The notes under the pieces: model-generated
Seen by the model: only the letters and a program-made list of their open reading frames with translations
Database searches by the model: none
Told to the model about the DNA's origin: nothing
Assembly: GCA_958450365.1 (NCBI GenBank)
Contig: CAUEEP010000740.1
Location: 186,001 to 250,000, forward strand
DNA length: 64,000 nt
Reading direction: 5' to 3'
Source of the DNA: Mesorhabditis belari
Lineage: Eukaryota; Nematoda; Chromadorea; Rhabditida; Rhabditidae
Made by a program: the position numbers and the translations under genes
In this document: positions 1-12,119 of the stretch, piece after piece
Layout: every line of letters begins with the position of its first letter
Numbering within the stretch: the stretch's first letter is position 1

Positions 1-36
1 CGGGCAATTGCTCTAACCACTGGAGTATCCGACCTT
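1..36 (-). tRNA. partial tRNA-like sequence cut by window edge
   Basis: The reverse complement reads like the 5' half of a tRNA: an acceptor-like start GGTCGGATA, then CTCCAGTGGTTAGAGC, a classical D-arm and A-box. The anticodon arm lies beyond the window edge, so identity and integrity cannot be judged. It could be a true tRNA gene or another of the degenerate tRNA-derived copies found elsewhere in this window. Confidence 0.4.
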
Positions 37-120
37 AAATTTCCGAGAGAAAGAAGGAAAGACAAGGGGGAAGAAGAAGACTATAGTTACATTACTGGTA
101 CAAGCAAGATCTTTGTACAG

Positions 121-3100
121 GTGAAGCAATGGGTGCCGGAATATTCAATACGATTGACAATGACAAGTTCATCTTCAACGAGCCGGGCGTGTACACTCTT
201 CTCTACATCCCAAAGACGCTCACGACTCCAGAAGTCCGAATTCAAGTTCGCCTCGAGCGATATCCAAACAGAAAAGTCGATTTCAGTAAGTTTTGAGAGC
301 TAAATAGCAAAACTGAGTTTTCTAAAGGTTATCTCGGACGATGGATGCCACAGAAAGACTTGGTCCAACCCTCAAACGCCACTGTGATCACCGGAATTGC
401 GATTGAAGCAACGGGAACTGATCGGTAAGCAGTTATCATAAAATTGGTTGATTACAATATTGATATTAAGCATAAGCTGTTTTGATGAATAGATTTTTAG
501 ATACTTTAAAACCATCATCAATCCTTTTAGAGTGCACGTGTTGGCTAGGAAAGACACTCGGCGTTTCCGATACCGAACCAGTGTCATCGTCGGCAATATT
601 CTTCGATACTTTGACACAATGCACATTCAACGATTCACTGGTAATTCACAGAACAGGGAAAGTTAGAAGCTTTCATTTTTAGGCGTTCTCGTTTATGTGA
701 ATAGCGTCGAAAGAGGACAAGCCGAGATCTATGTGGTATTGAAGAGGCACAAATTGGAGTGAGGATTCGGTGAGTTTTGGAGCATTTTTATAGAACAAGG
801 TTTTTTTAGAGAATCTTTCAATCGGGATATCGATCGGCTCATGAATTATCAAGAGAGTTTTGGAATGCTCAACGTTGCCCTCTCGGTACCGCCGCAATAT
901 GGAGTGGTGAGTGAAAATGGAAATTATCTAAAAACTCCAGTAGACATTACTGTAGCTTGAAGATAAGTTGATATATTGATTCTCTAAAATTTATGTTTCA
1001 GCGTCCTGATGGAGACAAGGCACGAGAGAACGAGATCCGACAACGGTACAACTTACCGAAGGTAAGTTATATCGTCTGGGAAATTTAGGCGAATCGATTC
1101 AATCTTGGAATTTCCATGACAACATTGTCCAAATACGCTTAGCGAACTTTAAATTTCGATACTTTTTTAGGTGTCTGGTTTGATGCGGCCATTCCCCGAA
1201 CAAACGATGAGCAGTCAATGGCAAAGGGATCTTCAGATGCAAGACGTCAACTCGGAATCGTATCGACAGCAAATCGTCCAGAATTGTGAGTGCATTTATT
1301 AAACACTCAATGCAGATATTTCTCAAATTACCAACTTATTGAATTGCTTAAATTTCAGACAAAATCCATGGGACGGGTGAGAGTGGATCGGATCAAAATC
1401 TGAATACCCAATACAACAGCGACATTCCAACGGATAACATGTTTACCGCGAGTAAACAAGAGGACAGCAAATTTGATGTGAGAAAAGTTGAATGTAAAAA
1501 ATTAGCATTTTTAAGTAAACTTGAATATTATTGAATAGAAATTGTCCAAAGAAAATACAAATTTTCCAGGTTTTTCCCGAGTCGGCAATGCGCAGTGGGC
1601 CCATTTACAAAGCGGCTGAAGAATATGAAATGTATTTTTTTTTAATTTTAATAATATCTTATAATAATATACTGTTAGACTAATTTTATATAGATATTTT
1701 TCTAATGTTTTTTTTGTTTCTAGTGGAAACAATCCTTCTACCCAATCACCGGCTCGGTCCTTATCCAAATTCTCAACCATTGCCGTGACATGGAGCAAAA
1801 TCCCAATTGTGAGTTTGAATTTTCATTTTTCATTGGGTAAACTAACTTCCTAAATTCTCTAGACAATTTGCAACCCCAAGCCTCAAATGTAATGGTTGAC
1901 TACGGGATCTCAACCTGTCCAAATAAGCCCTCGGAAGTGATCGCTGTAAGTTGAAGTGAAATTTTTGCAACGAACTGTAGTATTATGCAGTTGCTTACCG
2001 TAATAGTCATCGATAATGGATAGCAGGACTTGCACGTAGTGTTTCTTTTAGGAATGCGGTGACAATTGGGCTTGCCTCTACAACTATGCCCTTTTGAATT
2101 CGAAAGTGATCGGTGAGGAGAGTTATAAATCCTGGAACTCGCATATCAATCTCCGAAATGACGCCGTTCGACAATGTGAGTGCAAGAAAAAAAAGCCTTT
2201 ATTGATAAATTTGGAGACAAGTAGAAGCTGAATACAAAATATTCTGTAAACCCTATGCTTTTTAGATAACTCTTGTGGACCGATCAACATCGAGTATCCG
2301 GAATATTTGATGAAAGTCGGCTCAATGGATAGCGCCTATTTGGATGGAGATGTCGCTCAATTCGAATGTTTCCAATCGCATTGGACAAAAGGAACACACG
2401 AGTACAAATGTGAGTGACATAGCCAGGGTGGCAAACTATTTATCAAAACTAATTTGCTTTTGTATTACGAATTACTAGTGTGCTTTTCCTTGAATTCACT
2501 AGATGTGGCTAGACCTGTGCACTTTCGCTTGAATCAATAACAAAACCAGGTTTATTCAATGCACGTGGAGCAAAGCGTGTGAAAATATTTCAACGAAACT
2601 CCAAGAAACAATGTGTTGATCCAGAGACAAAAGGAATCACTTGGATGAAAATTGTGGAAGTATCTCGAACAAAAGAAAACAACTTTCCCAAGACCAAATA
2701 AGAGAAAATTCTGACTAAATTGGAAAAAGGCGTTCTTTTATACGCGCGTGAGCCTGACCACTTTTAGGTATTTCTGATACGGTATTTCTGGTGTCTTATT
2801 AGACTGCGGCACGCTTTTCGGTCATACTTATTGGCGTTTAGGCGGCATGGTAGCCAATCGAGAGCGTATCGTGACAGCCGAGTACGAGAACAAGAACCAC
2901 TCAATTATCAATTTGGATATTATCGATTTGAATGGAATAAGGTAGGATTCCTAATTAAGAGTGATCTCAACCCCATTTCAGGGTGATCAACCATGGTGTC
3001 GATCTCGAGAAAGAGGAGAATTTCTTCATTTGGTTGGCTGCAATTCTCGGTTCGCAGCTTTTTATTTTTTTACTATATTCTGTACAAAATGATGATTTTG

Positions 3101-4472
3101 TGCGTGCCTTTAACTGAATACCGTAAATATTCTAATAGAACGGCCTCCTCAAAGAGCGTCGCCTAGTCTAAGTTTACTCTCAAACAAACGCTCATATCTC
3201 AGCACCAGTACGTTTATTTCTGCGCGCTTAGGTATCAAATTAAAGTAGAGAGAATGGGTGATTTTTTGAGATATAATACATATTTTTAGCATTAACCAGC
3301 GCTTAGAAAAATGATTGAAAAATGACAAAAAAAAGTCGATTTTTCATAATTTTTCAATCATTTTCTTCTAAGCGCTGGTTAATGTAATGTCTTTAGAATT
3401 TAGTATATATTTATTCCATATTTAGGCACTGTCGCCATCATCATTGTCCTCATTTTGATCTATCTTTGCTGCTGGTGCATGAAACAGAAGAAACGCGAAG
3501 AAAAGAGGAAAGAGAAGCGGCCGCAAATGGAATCACCCCGTCGAGGACGCCAAGTTTAAAGAAACATCCATACGTGAGTCAAAAAAAAATTTCTTTTTGA
3601 CCCATCAGTCTCTACGAATTTCAAGCTAACTTTTATCTTTCTTTGCAATTGCAAAAAAAAGATTTTACACTCATTTCCTATGAAGTACAAAAGCTTATTA
3701 ATAAATGAGATTCAGTCGATGGAAGCGGAACCACTTCATCCAAAGATTCGACCGATTGATATCAGCGACGAGTTGAGAGCGCCACTGACACCACATGGAG
3801 GCACACCGACCAAAGTGCCGCCAAGGTAAGAAAAGGATATTGGAGAAGGGAAAGAAGCTCTTCAGAACGCAATCAAATCAATCAAATCACTCAAATCCCT
3901 CGACCGTTTCCACTCCTGAGTCCGCGAGAAATGGGCACGCCTTGAAAGGCTTTAAAACGAGTGTATGATATAGAAAAGACGGAACGGAGTACTGTAAAGC
4001 GTTGATATCATTTCTCACTACAGTATCCCTCTATAAAGAATATTCAGTCTTGCTCAATCGTTTTAAAATTGACCAACTAACAAACTTGGAAGCCTTGAAA
4101 CTGTAGTACTGTAATGAGTAATTATACTGGGGTTTCACAGTACTTTTTGTGTCAAAGGCATGCCCGTACTTGTACTCACCTAAGCGCACTCTCTGACACA
4201 CTTAAGCAATACTTTTTTTTCAGGAGAGTGAGTTAGAGAGCGTTTTTACCGAGCACAAAGTGCAAGCCAGTTTTGTCATGCTTGGCATTAGATTAGAGTA
4301 GAAATCGTTGCTAAAAAATGGCTCTGAAGCTTTATGTGTAAATATTTTTCAAACAAAAGTCCTAATTTTTAGGTTTGATTCGTACCAATCTCCACCCAAT
4401 GCCTCAACACCGGAATCGCTTCGAAACGGGAATTCGAAGGGAGCCGTTCATGGGTTCAACACTAGTGTCTAA
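121..4472 (+). CDS. Mesh/SUSD2-like membrane protein (VWD and sushi domains), 5' end missing
   Basis: This is the 3' portion of a multi-exon gene. Exons at 121-285, 328-424, 531-640 and from 683 encode a von Willebrand type D-like region (FNEPGVYTLLYIPK; SFGMLNVALSVPPQYG). A Cys-containing block follows near 2050-2180 (ECGDNWACLYNY) and a sushi-like module at about 2270-2410 (SCGPINIEYPEYLMKVGS). Later come a membrane helix near 3430-3470 (GTVAIIIVLILIYLCCW), a basic cytoplasmic tail, and a last exon 4373-4472 ending in TAA. The domain order fits Drosophila Mesh and vertebrate SUSD2, proteins of the epithelial apical surface or junction. The upstream NIDO/AMOP part would lie left of the window. 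Splice phases disagree near 759, near 1700-1860 and in the TTT run at about 3556, so at least two single-base indels are present. The 3556 lesion puts a stop just after the transmembrane segment. Family assignment is by recall of domain architecture; fairly sure of the class, less of the orthologue. Confidence 0.7.
3290..3384. repeat. short foldback repeat in Mesh-like gene intron
   Basis: Two arms of about 36 bases, 3290-3325 and 3346-3384, are near-perfect reverse complements (CATTAACCAGCGCTTAG at the outer ends) separated by about 20 bases. It lies wholly in the intron before the transmembrane exon and has no coding potential. It is probably a MITE-like foldback; no target-site duplication is obvious. 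Confidence 0.7.
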
Positions 4473-5922
4473 TCTCTAAAATATCAGGATCAACCCGTTT
4501 TTACATTTCAACTCAGACACTTTCATTTATCCAGGTGATACGATAAGAGAAAATGTTTCTCATTTATTTTTCTTCGTTCTCTACAGCTATAGTTTTCGAT
4601 AAATAACCGTAACTATTCTACTAGGAGGGTGCCCTATTACCAGATTTGTTAGATTAGATCTATAACCAGAGTCTAATCCTCAGAAACAGACTGTTTGCAT
4701 GATTTCTGGTACACGATTTGGTACCAGACACAGTGATATTGTGTTTTCAATGCAAATATCTCTGGTATTGCCTCCCAGGGTTGGTCTAAGGGTAATCTTC
4801 GGGCCAGCCAAGCCAAAACAAGCCAAAAATCTGGCACTTATTAATATCAGTGTTTTGAACTGGTATTGCTAACCTTTATTGAGAGGTATTCTTTAAAAGA
4901 AAGATCATCTAAGTTCTAGTTAAAAATAGAAACAATCCTCTAGAATAGTTACGGTATATCAAAAGTTAAACGAACCCTAATCAGCAGGTCTTATCCCAGT
5001 AATTTCTCTCCATTCAAGAATTCTCAGTTTCCACTATAATTCCTATTCAATTTCCACTCAGCTTTATTCCCCCGAGAGACTCAATGATGAATTTTTCTTT
5101 ATTTTTGCAACAATAAAACCCCAAACCCTATTGCTGCCATTTTTCTCTCGACTCATTGATGTTTATTTCTGAAAGGATTCTCAATTTTTCACTTATCATT
5201 TTGTGCAAAACTATGCCTAGAAACACCCAATATCAAAAATAGCCATAAATTTATGGGGATTTATCCATTTTAGTGGGTGTTGCTTTGTGATATTTCATTT
5301 TGATGGTCATCACCCCTTTTTTGTTCTGCTTCGTTGCTTTGTACAGTTTTTGATATTGTTTTTATTTTTATTTTTAATAAAAGATATCATTTATGAACAA
5401 TTACCAAAAAAAAATAGAACCTGGACAATTCCCCCGTCATCGCTATCATTTTCTCCTTTTAAAATCTCTTCTTCAATCTCCTTTTCCTATCACCAATTCT
5501 CCAAAGCTGCTGAATGTTTAAACTTTTGGCTTTTGAAGATTTTAAATATCTCATTTCAATCTTTGTATTCAAATATTAGCTTACCCAAGTGTGCACAACA
5601 AAAAAGCGATTCCACACTTGATTCTGGTTTTTGTTCTGATTCTGGATTGAATTTGGGAATTTCTTGCTCTGGATAGCGAAAAAGTCGACTTTTTTGAGAA
5701 TGACAGACAAAAAATGGAAACTGCGGAAAAATCCTTAAGCAAATGAGAATCAAAGGTGAGAAACACCAATAGAAAGAGTTACAGTATGCTTTTAAAGAAA
5801 ATTTGCATTCGAAATTGGCATAAATTTACACATATATTTTAAATTTATATATTTACATATATAAATTTACATACATGTTCACAAGTTGATTAGCTGATTC
5901 TAGAAATCGGTTTTATTTTTCA
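4473..5922. other. intergenic, AT-rich
   Basis: No gene is supported here. An open frame at 5287-5676 is T-rich, low in complexity and has no start or splice context. A stretch near 4160-4300 contains the motif GAGCACAAAGTGCAAGC, which recurs at 34.2 kb. The last few hundred bases hold the promoter side of the RBR gene. Confidence 0.6.
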
Positions 5923-8900
5923 ATGCCACTAAAAGCGGGGCGGTCGATCGATGATGGGAAGAAAGTGATCAAGGAAAACGATGTGGAGAACTCATCCAAT
6001 GATCCCAAGAATTGCTCTCTTTGCAAAAAAGGTTTCAATTATTTACCTTAATTCAAGTCAAATCCATTTAGTCTTGTACACAAAAAAGTCGTTTTGAGGG
6101 ATTGTTTTCATCTCGTTTGCATTCCCGATCTGCTACAGCACTATCAAGTAAGTCTTAAGTCTTGTAGATTTCCGATGTTTAGTAAATTAGTTGAATAATT
6201 GATGCACTAGATACCGAAAGTTTACGGTAACTGTGAGGCTTGGCTACTGTATACTTTGTTGTTTGTCGTAAACTCTCGGAATCTGACGGAGCGACTGCTT
6301 CCAGCAGACTAGAGACCAAAAGTTTACCAAATGTTAAATAAAGTTCAAGTTATCGGTCAGTTGAGACGCCCCACCATTGGCCATTGGCAATCAACATTGA
6401 GCTAAAATTTCTTGGTGTTGGGCTGTTTAATTTAAATATCCTTTGGTATCATTAGATGCGCCAAAGTCTTTCTCTGTCGATTGGTCCAAAAACTAATTAA
6501 ATTGAACAGCCCAACACCTAAAATTCGAGCTCAAAGTTGGATTGCTAATGGTAGGAAGGGGCGGGGCGCGTATTAAATTTCCCACAATCAAAAGTTCATC
6601 TTTAGCAAGGGATCACCGCGAAAAAGTTGTTGCTCGAGTGTCCGGTGAGTGATTGTAAAAAGGAAATCCACGAGAACGATGTCGAGATCGTGCTTGATCC
6701 GTTTGAGGTAAATTATGGATTTGGAAAGTTGATAATATTTCTTTTTAGAGATCACTCGATTCGTTGATGTCATTGAGTGATCGAATCGATCTTCTCCATC
6801 AACATCAACAACAGCAAATCATTGAAGCGTTCGGTGGAGTCGAAATGACAAAAGCTTGCCCGATTCTTGGTAGGTGACTTTCAAAGTAATTTCTTAGACC
6901 CATTCAGTGATCTCTCACCAGTTTGAAGTATCATGAAAACTTTTGAAAATCACATATTTTTCTTTCAGAACGTTTACGGTGAACGAGTTGGTTGTCATCT
7001 GGTGGAATGTGCGAATAAGCGCTGTCAAACGAGATTTTGCTGGGATTGTGGAGAGATCACCGACTCGCTTCAGCATTTCATTTGTGAGTTTAAAAGTTTA
7101 GCTTTGAAAATTTACGTAAACTTTTAATACCTGGTGCACCGAATTCTGCAAGACTTCAAGATTTCATTGCACCAGACACTGAACGTTTACAGATAACTGC
7201 CAGAGTTTGTCTGAAAGTTAGTTAAATTTCTCTAGTATTCCTTGAAGTTCTGTAAGATTTCAATGGAAAGAGATACAGTACTTTGCGGATAAGGGGGTTT
7301 AGAGGATACGGTAGAGAGTGACGTAGTCTTTTTTGTATTTATTGTACTAAGTTAGCCCATAAGTCTTTAGACACTTTTTTCTACTAGTGTTTATAAATGA
7401 CCAATTCAACCTACGGTTTGCTCCAAATAGAAAACGTTTAGCACTAACTTTTCTATCATTTCGAGCCGATTTGGGTCTGTTTCTAAGTAAATTCGAGTGC
7501 AAAAACTCGTTTTTCGTAAAATTCTATAAAGAGAAAAGAAAGCTCTATAAAGAAATCGGCTGAATAGATTATCCTGAAAATTCAGCTATATATCATTGAA
7601 CTTTTTGCGCTCTATCTTTTATCTATTGACAGCAACATGGGTTTCTGTGGATCAGAGTGCCTGAATTGCGTCTTCGGATTGTCGCCTTTTTTGGCTACCC
7701 GACTTCGCGCCCCCATAAAAAAACCATAGACAAAACATTCTCATAAGATTCGAACGTCATTTTGTAGAAAAATAATGGGCCTTTCTGATGGAGTCAATTG
7801 TAGATCAACTGGTGAATTTGCCATTTATAAACGCTAGTAGAAAAAGTGTCTGAAGACTTATGGGCTAACCTAATAGTTGGGTAAGATCCACTTTAGTTAG
7901 AAAATGGAAAGTTCCATTTTGTGTCCTATAAGGGTACGATACTTTATGACATAAGATAGCCTAGGTTATCCGTGTCACAAAGCAAGATTTCAATGGGGAA
8001 AAAATAGTGGACTGTTAAGCGCCTAACGTACTCTACTTATTTCGTAAATGCTAAGGGTACAGGTAAAGATTTTGATTCATGTTCTAGATGGGAAATGTCG
8101 CCTGGGTGCCGATGATCTCGATCGTCGTTATCTCTTATATCGCTGGTTGAATGGTGGATCTCGGCTCGGGACTTTCTTCTTCACACCACTTCTCCCACTA
8201 ATTCTCGTGGTCAATCATTACATTAATTAGAGCTCAAGCACAAATGAAGTAGTAGCTATAGGCTAATCCAATTTGTGAATAATTCCAGTAATGCTTTGCA
8301 AGATTACAGTAGCTTTTCCCAGTTCTCAAATCTTTCATTTAGTTCGTGATGCCAATTTGGATTGCCATTTATTTCCCATTGGTCATCTATCAGAGACAAG
8401 ATTGGTTGATATTTGATGGTCAACTTTCAATTTGAATTTTAGATCCAGAAAACCCGGTTCGCTGAATACGACAAGCTAACAAAAAGCGGAGACGCAGTTC
8501 GCACGGTTTAAGGTAATCTGAAACTTTCGGGGAAAAGTTAAAAAGTCCTTCTTTTAGGCAATCTGTCTGTGCATTGTCGGTGTGCCATTCGGTATCATTT
8601 TGGGATTTCTCTCGTTATTCTCATCGCCATTCCTTTTCATTGCTTACACTTTTCTCGCAATGATCGTGCTCGTCGTCGGAAAGGTGATTTTTTCAATTCA
8701 AATTTATTCTACTAATTGGTGCTTTCTAAAAAGTAGATAACTTGAAAAGCTATCGTAATTTTTCCTTTGGTTTCTATCCGATCTACTCTATAAACATATT
8801 CGATTGAAAATCATGAACTGAAGAAGATGAAAATTAAGTAGAAAGTATAGAATCTGAAGAAAGGATACTGAAGAAATGATATAGTTTTTTTCCAAATTAC

Positions 8901-9390
8901 CCTGTTTTTTACGACTGAATATCTTTCTTTACGACTGAATATCTTCCAAATTTGTTTAACTTCATTTTTACATCGATTTTTCTTTAGGTCAATCGTGCTC
9001 TGAAAATCCTCGGTTGTTTGTTGAGATGTCTTGGACTTGGCGATTTGCATGCAATGATTGGTATGAAGTTTTTCGAGATTACGGTAAAAATTCGCACCTT
9101 TTAGAGCAAACGATTATCGGCGAAGGGGAATTGAAAAGGAGAAAGGCTCGGCGAAAGAAATCGAGCGGAAACAAAGTGAGACGGCGAGAAAATGACTTAT
9201 AAATCTACATAGCTAGATACGCAAATTGATACTTGAATGCAAATTTTTGTATTCAGAGCATCCCGACGTCGCTCCATCGACCGCCACAAGATCGAAGAGA
9301 AACAAGGCGAACGAATCGCCGATCGAGAAGAAACCGACGAAGCTCGCCGATCGAAAACATCAACTATTTACCCCGGATAAAGCTATTTAA
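5923..9390 (+). CDS. RBR (RING-IBR-RING) E3 ubiquitin ligase with C-terminal membrane segments
   Basis: The start ATG at 5923 opens an exon ending in CSLCKK. The next exon (about 6072-6148) carries CFHLVCIPDLL, giving a C-x2-C...C-x-H-x2-C RING. A second Cys-rich exon (about 6606-6708) and an IBR-like exon at about 6970-7083 (CQTRFCWDCGEI) follow. An exon near 8087 has RLGADDLDRRYLLYRWLN. Exons at 8560-8682 and 8989-9059 encode hydrophobic segments (VGVPFGIILGFLSLFSSPFL), and a Lys/Arg-rich tail follows. RBR proteins with C-terminal TM helices (RNF19/RNF144/RNF217 type) transfer ubiquitin through a RING2 cysteine at membranes. I could not place that cysteine. Exons 1 and 2 join out of phase at an A6 run, and the tail frame depends on an A-run at about 9151, so the end could be 9380-9390. 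Which RBR subfamily is uncertain. Confidence 0.6.
7350..7872. mobile_element. non-autonomous mariner-like element in RBR intron
   Basis: Terminal inverted repeats of about 60 bases begin AGTTAGCCCATAAGTCTTTAGAC at 7350 and return in reverse complement ending at about 7872 (GTCTTCAGACACTTTTTC on the opposite strand). The arms agree through TTTATAAATG. The TTAGGTTRGCCCATAAGTC-type end resembles mariner termini. No transposase can be read inside, so this looks like an internally deleted or MITE derivative. It sits within the large intron of the RBR gene. Confidence 0.7.
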
Positions 9391-9772
9391 GATTTTTAAC
9401 CTTAAACTTTTTCAATTCTTAATGATTCACGAGTTATGATCTCTTGAAGAAATAAAGCTTTCGGTTGATCAAATAGAGAGTCTAAACGTAGAGATTCAGC
9501 ATCATTTGAGAGTTTATGTATACAGAAAAACCCTGTGTTTCTCGAGCACATGATTTCCCGGAGAAAAATCGAAAAGCTAAAGAATTTGGCATCAAAAATA
9601 AGTGATAAAGATGCAATTTGGCCCTCTTTTGAGAGAAGCCGATTTCTGTTGACAACTAGCTTGTCTTGATTTCTTGATGATCTCTGTAAACATATAAAAA
9701 GTAGTCGGTAATATATTTACACGGGAAATCACAATGAGGTTAGAAACAGAAAATTCGGGCGATGAAAATCGA
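9071..9772. repeat. segmental duplication, copy A (RBR 3' end and flank)
   Basis: About 700 bases, from TTTCGAGATTACGGTAAAAA to GAAAATTCGGGCGATGAAAA, recur in the same orientation at 27192-27893 with only scattered single-base differences. The block covers the last two exons of the RBR gene and its 3' flank. It ends where the topoisomerase II fragment begins. Confidence 0.85.
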
Positions 9773-9784
9773 GATGTGAAATAT

Positions 9785-11215
9785 TTTTATGGCAATCTAA
9801 AACGATTACCTTTGTAATACTTGATTCGCCAGGTTTTCCAATTCTCCGCATTGTTTCTCGTTGTACTCGGGAATCGAGAAGAATGAGATCTCTTCTTTTC
9901 TCTTTGTTGCCTAAAATTAAGCTTATTATGATAGGATAGGGTTCAACGGTCAAAAACCTTAGTTACATTTCGATAGAAACTCCACCTTAACAATTGGAGT
10001 GATGAATTCGTCGACAAAGTTGCGCCAAATCAACGATGGCCAATTTGTGTGAATAAAGTTGATGACGAGTCCTTTGATGTGTGAACCATCCCTGATCTTG
10101 ATCGGCTATGACCATTAGTTTTCCATAGCGTTCTCAGCAACCTAAGACAAGTTCCATCATCTTTTTAGAAGTTATCAGTTGAACATCTTGCCAAATATGC
10201 TAAAAAAACTGCCTATTTGTTATTGCCTTCGCGTACATTCAACCCTTTTCCTCGCAACGGGAGCACTCCGAACCGATCGCGACTGATCACTTCAAGTCCG
10301 GCAACAGCCAAAGTCTGTAACCGTAAGATGAATAAAAATGTTAAAAGACGTCAGAAAATCAATGAATCTAAAACTCACTTTTGCTGAATCTCCCCAGGTG
10401 AGGATCAACGTGCAGTACACGGAATTTTTTGTTTCCGCGTCGTTGGCATCTTCCAATTTTGGTAATCCTTTCAGCTTGTTCGTCTTCTTCGATGAGCACT
10501 TCTAGTCCAAGTTCTCCATCTGTTTAAAGCGTACCCACGAGAGTACCGCGTCCACAATTCCGCAATTCATAGCCTAAAATAAAAAGTAAACTATACGAAT
10601 CTTTAGCCATCCTTTTCACCTGTTTCACAAACTTCTCGTTGAGATCACATTTGCTGCCGAAGCTCTTAGACTGCAATGTCATCGTTTACTTTGTTTGAAA
10701 GTCAAACGTCGGATTCTCGATCAGCGCCTAAATTTTTTGTTAAATTCAAGTAAGCATTTTGATTAACAATTGAATTCAACTTTAGCCACCAACATTCACG
10801 AAGATCCAAATGTGATTTTTGACTTGGAAAGGCTTTACAGTCACCGAACTCTTGCCAGCCTTCTTTCTGATCGTCTCAATCAACTTTGCGACAATTTGAT
10901 CGGCAACATAATCCACATGACGATCACCCTAAAGACTCAACGTTTCCCCAAAATCGTAAAATCCAAACCTTTGTCGTAGCAATCGAGTTGGTAAATGAGA
11001 CTTGTTGAAAGCCTCTCTCGCTGACACACAGGTCAACCTAAAGACCAAATTGATTAGCAAAATCCGAAAAATTTTCACCTCCCAGCGATCGTTCACTTGC
11101 TCATAGCAGACTTTGATTGTTCCGCCCGTGTGTTATCCGTTGATCGGTGATATCCGTTGTATACTGCTCGATGTATTGTTTGAAGCCACTAGCTAGAAGT
11201 TCATTTTAAGTTACA
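9785..11215 (-). pseudogene. top-2: DNA topoisomerase II fragment (transducer, TOPRIM), decayed
   Basis: Reading the minus strand from 11215 leftwards gives a colinear series of topoisomerase II segments. They are a GFKQYIEQYT segment, then VSERGFQQVSFTNSIATTK (about 10975-11035), the GDRHVDYVADQIV region (about 10786-10932), ALIENPTFDFQTK (about 10700), KLEDANDAETKNSVYCTL (about 10440), the TOPRIM GDSAK box (about 10390), DRFGVLPLRGKGLNVRE (about 10240), and ADQDQG with SHIKG-like remains (about 10060-10110). Intron borders survive. It is broken: in-frame stops after FQTK and in the segment after ENLD, frame changes around the DQDQ motif, and the catalytic TOPRIM glutamate of the usual EGDSAK replaced by Trp. 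The intact enzyme passes duplexes through double-strand breaks in the nucleus; this copy cannot. N-terminal ATPase and C-terminal breakage-reunion parts are absent here. Confidence 0.85.
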
Positions 11216-11221
11216 TTTCAA

Positions 11222-11604
11222 ACCACATTCCTAAATATCCAAAGATTTATTTTTAGTTAAGCGATACAAACCTTCGCGTATTCGGCCAACACTTGTCTAA
11301 GTTCTGGTCAATGCCGCTTACTTCTTCCGCTCAACTCCTTAAAAGTCATAACACGCAATTCGAATAGTCTCTATGTGAAGTTTTGAAAAAATTCATAGCC
11401 CATTGCTGCTTTTCCGACGGTCTAGATAACAAATAAACTTTTATTCAACAAGAATGAATTTGGTAAACAAACAAGAAACAGAACAAACAGAAAGCACGTC
11501 AATGTATCACAAGCCAACTTTTGAGATCGTCTTTTTGAATGATGATGAATGATGTGACTGCAACCATGACCGTGCCGAAACTAAAATTTTGAAAAAATAA
11601 GAGC
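11222..11604. repeat. 380-bp duplicated block, copy A
   Basis: This sequence (starting CCTAAATATCCAAAGATTTA and containing GCGATACAAACCTTCGCGTA) recurs in the same orientation at 16813-17190 with few differences. No protein is recognised in it. A minus-strand frame gives MGYEFFSKLHIETIRIACYD-like sequence but is soon broken. It starts exactly where the topoisomerase fragment ends. Confidence 0.8.
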
Positions 11605-11626
11605 AACCACTCCTGAACTCTCGGCA

Positions 11627-12016
11627 TTGATTTTTCACGAAGATCCATCTATTCACATCGATCTACATCAGAAGCCGCGCCTAAAAATTAAACCAGCAGA
11701 AGTCGATACAAACACTCTAAGCGTGAACCCAAAAACAAAGAACGATCGGAGCATTGTACTCGACAAAGAAAAGGTTCAACAAATGGACCAGCTCAAATTC
11801 AAACTCGCTACAGGCTCATCAAAGCTGAAATCGCGCATCGCATGTGGGGCATCAAACAAAGAGGAAAAAACAAAGAAATCGAAAGAAGTCAAGGATCCGA
11901 AGAAACCCGAAAAGCGAAAGAAAGAGAAATGTCCATGGGAGGACTACCATCATGGACGAGATCGGGAGGAGCGACGATCAAGCAGTGATCACGCAGGGTC
12001 ATCTACACGCAAATAA
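11627..12016 (+). CDS. unidentified Lys-rich reading frame, probably an exon fragment
   Basis: A 129-codon open frame with no convincing start: the listed first codon is TTG, just after a possible acceptor. It has charged, Lys/Glu-rich composition in its second half (KEEKTKKSKEVKDPKKPEKR), typical of a disordered region. I do not recognise it. It lies between duplicated gene fragments and is followed directly by a 26-base T run at 12032-12057. It may be a translocated exon or an open frame by chance. Confidence 0.3.
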   Translation: MIFHEDPSIHIDLHQKPRLKIKPAEVDTNTLSVNPKTKNDRSIVLDKEKVQQMDQLKFKLATGSSKLKSRIACGASNKEEKTKKSKEVKDPKKPEKRKKEKCPWEDYHHGRDREERRSSSDHAGSSTRK

Positions 12017-12031
12017 GCCATCAAACAAAAC

Positions 12032-12057
12032 TTTTTTTTTTTTTTTTTTTTTTTTTT
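12032..12057. repeat. poly-T run of 26
   Basis: An uninterrupted run of 26 T. On the minus strand this is poly-A, as at the 3' end of a retroposed copy, but no matching retroposed coding sequence ends at it. It may be a simple repeat. Confidence 0.9.
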
Positions 12058-12119
12058 CTATTATTGTTCTTGTGTTTTTATGAGATAAATTTGATTTATT
12101 TAGGTTTACATGATCAATT

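Noticed and set aside
5287..5676. 129-codon plus-strand ORF
   Set aside because: Phe/Ser/Leu-rich low-complexity translation of T-rich intergenic DNA; no splice context or recognisable motif; overlapping minus frames are equally open.
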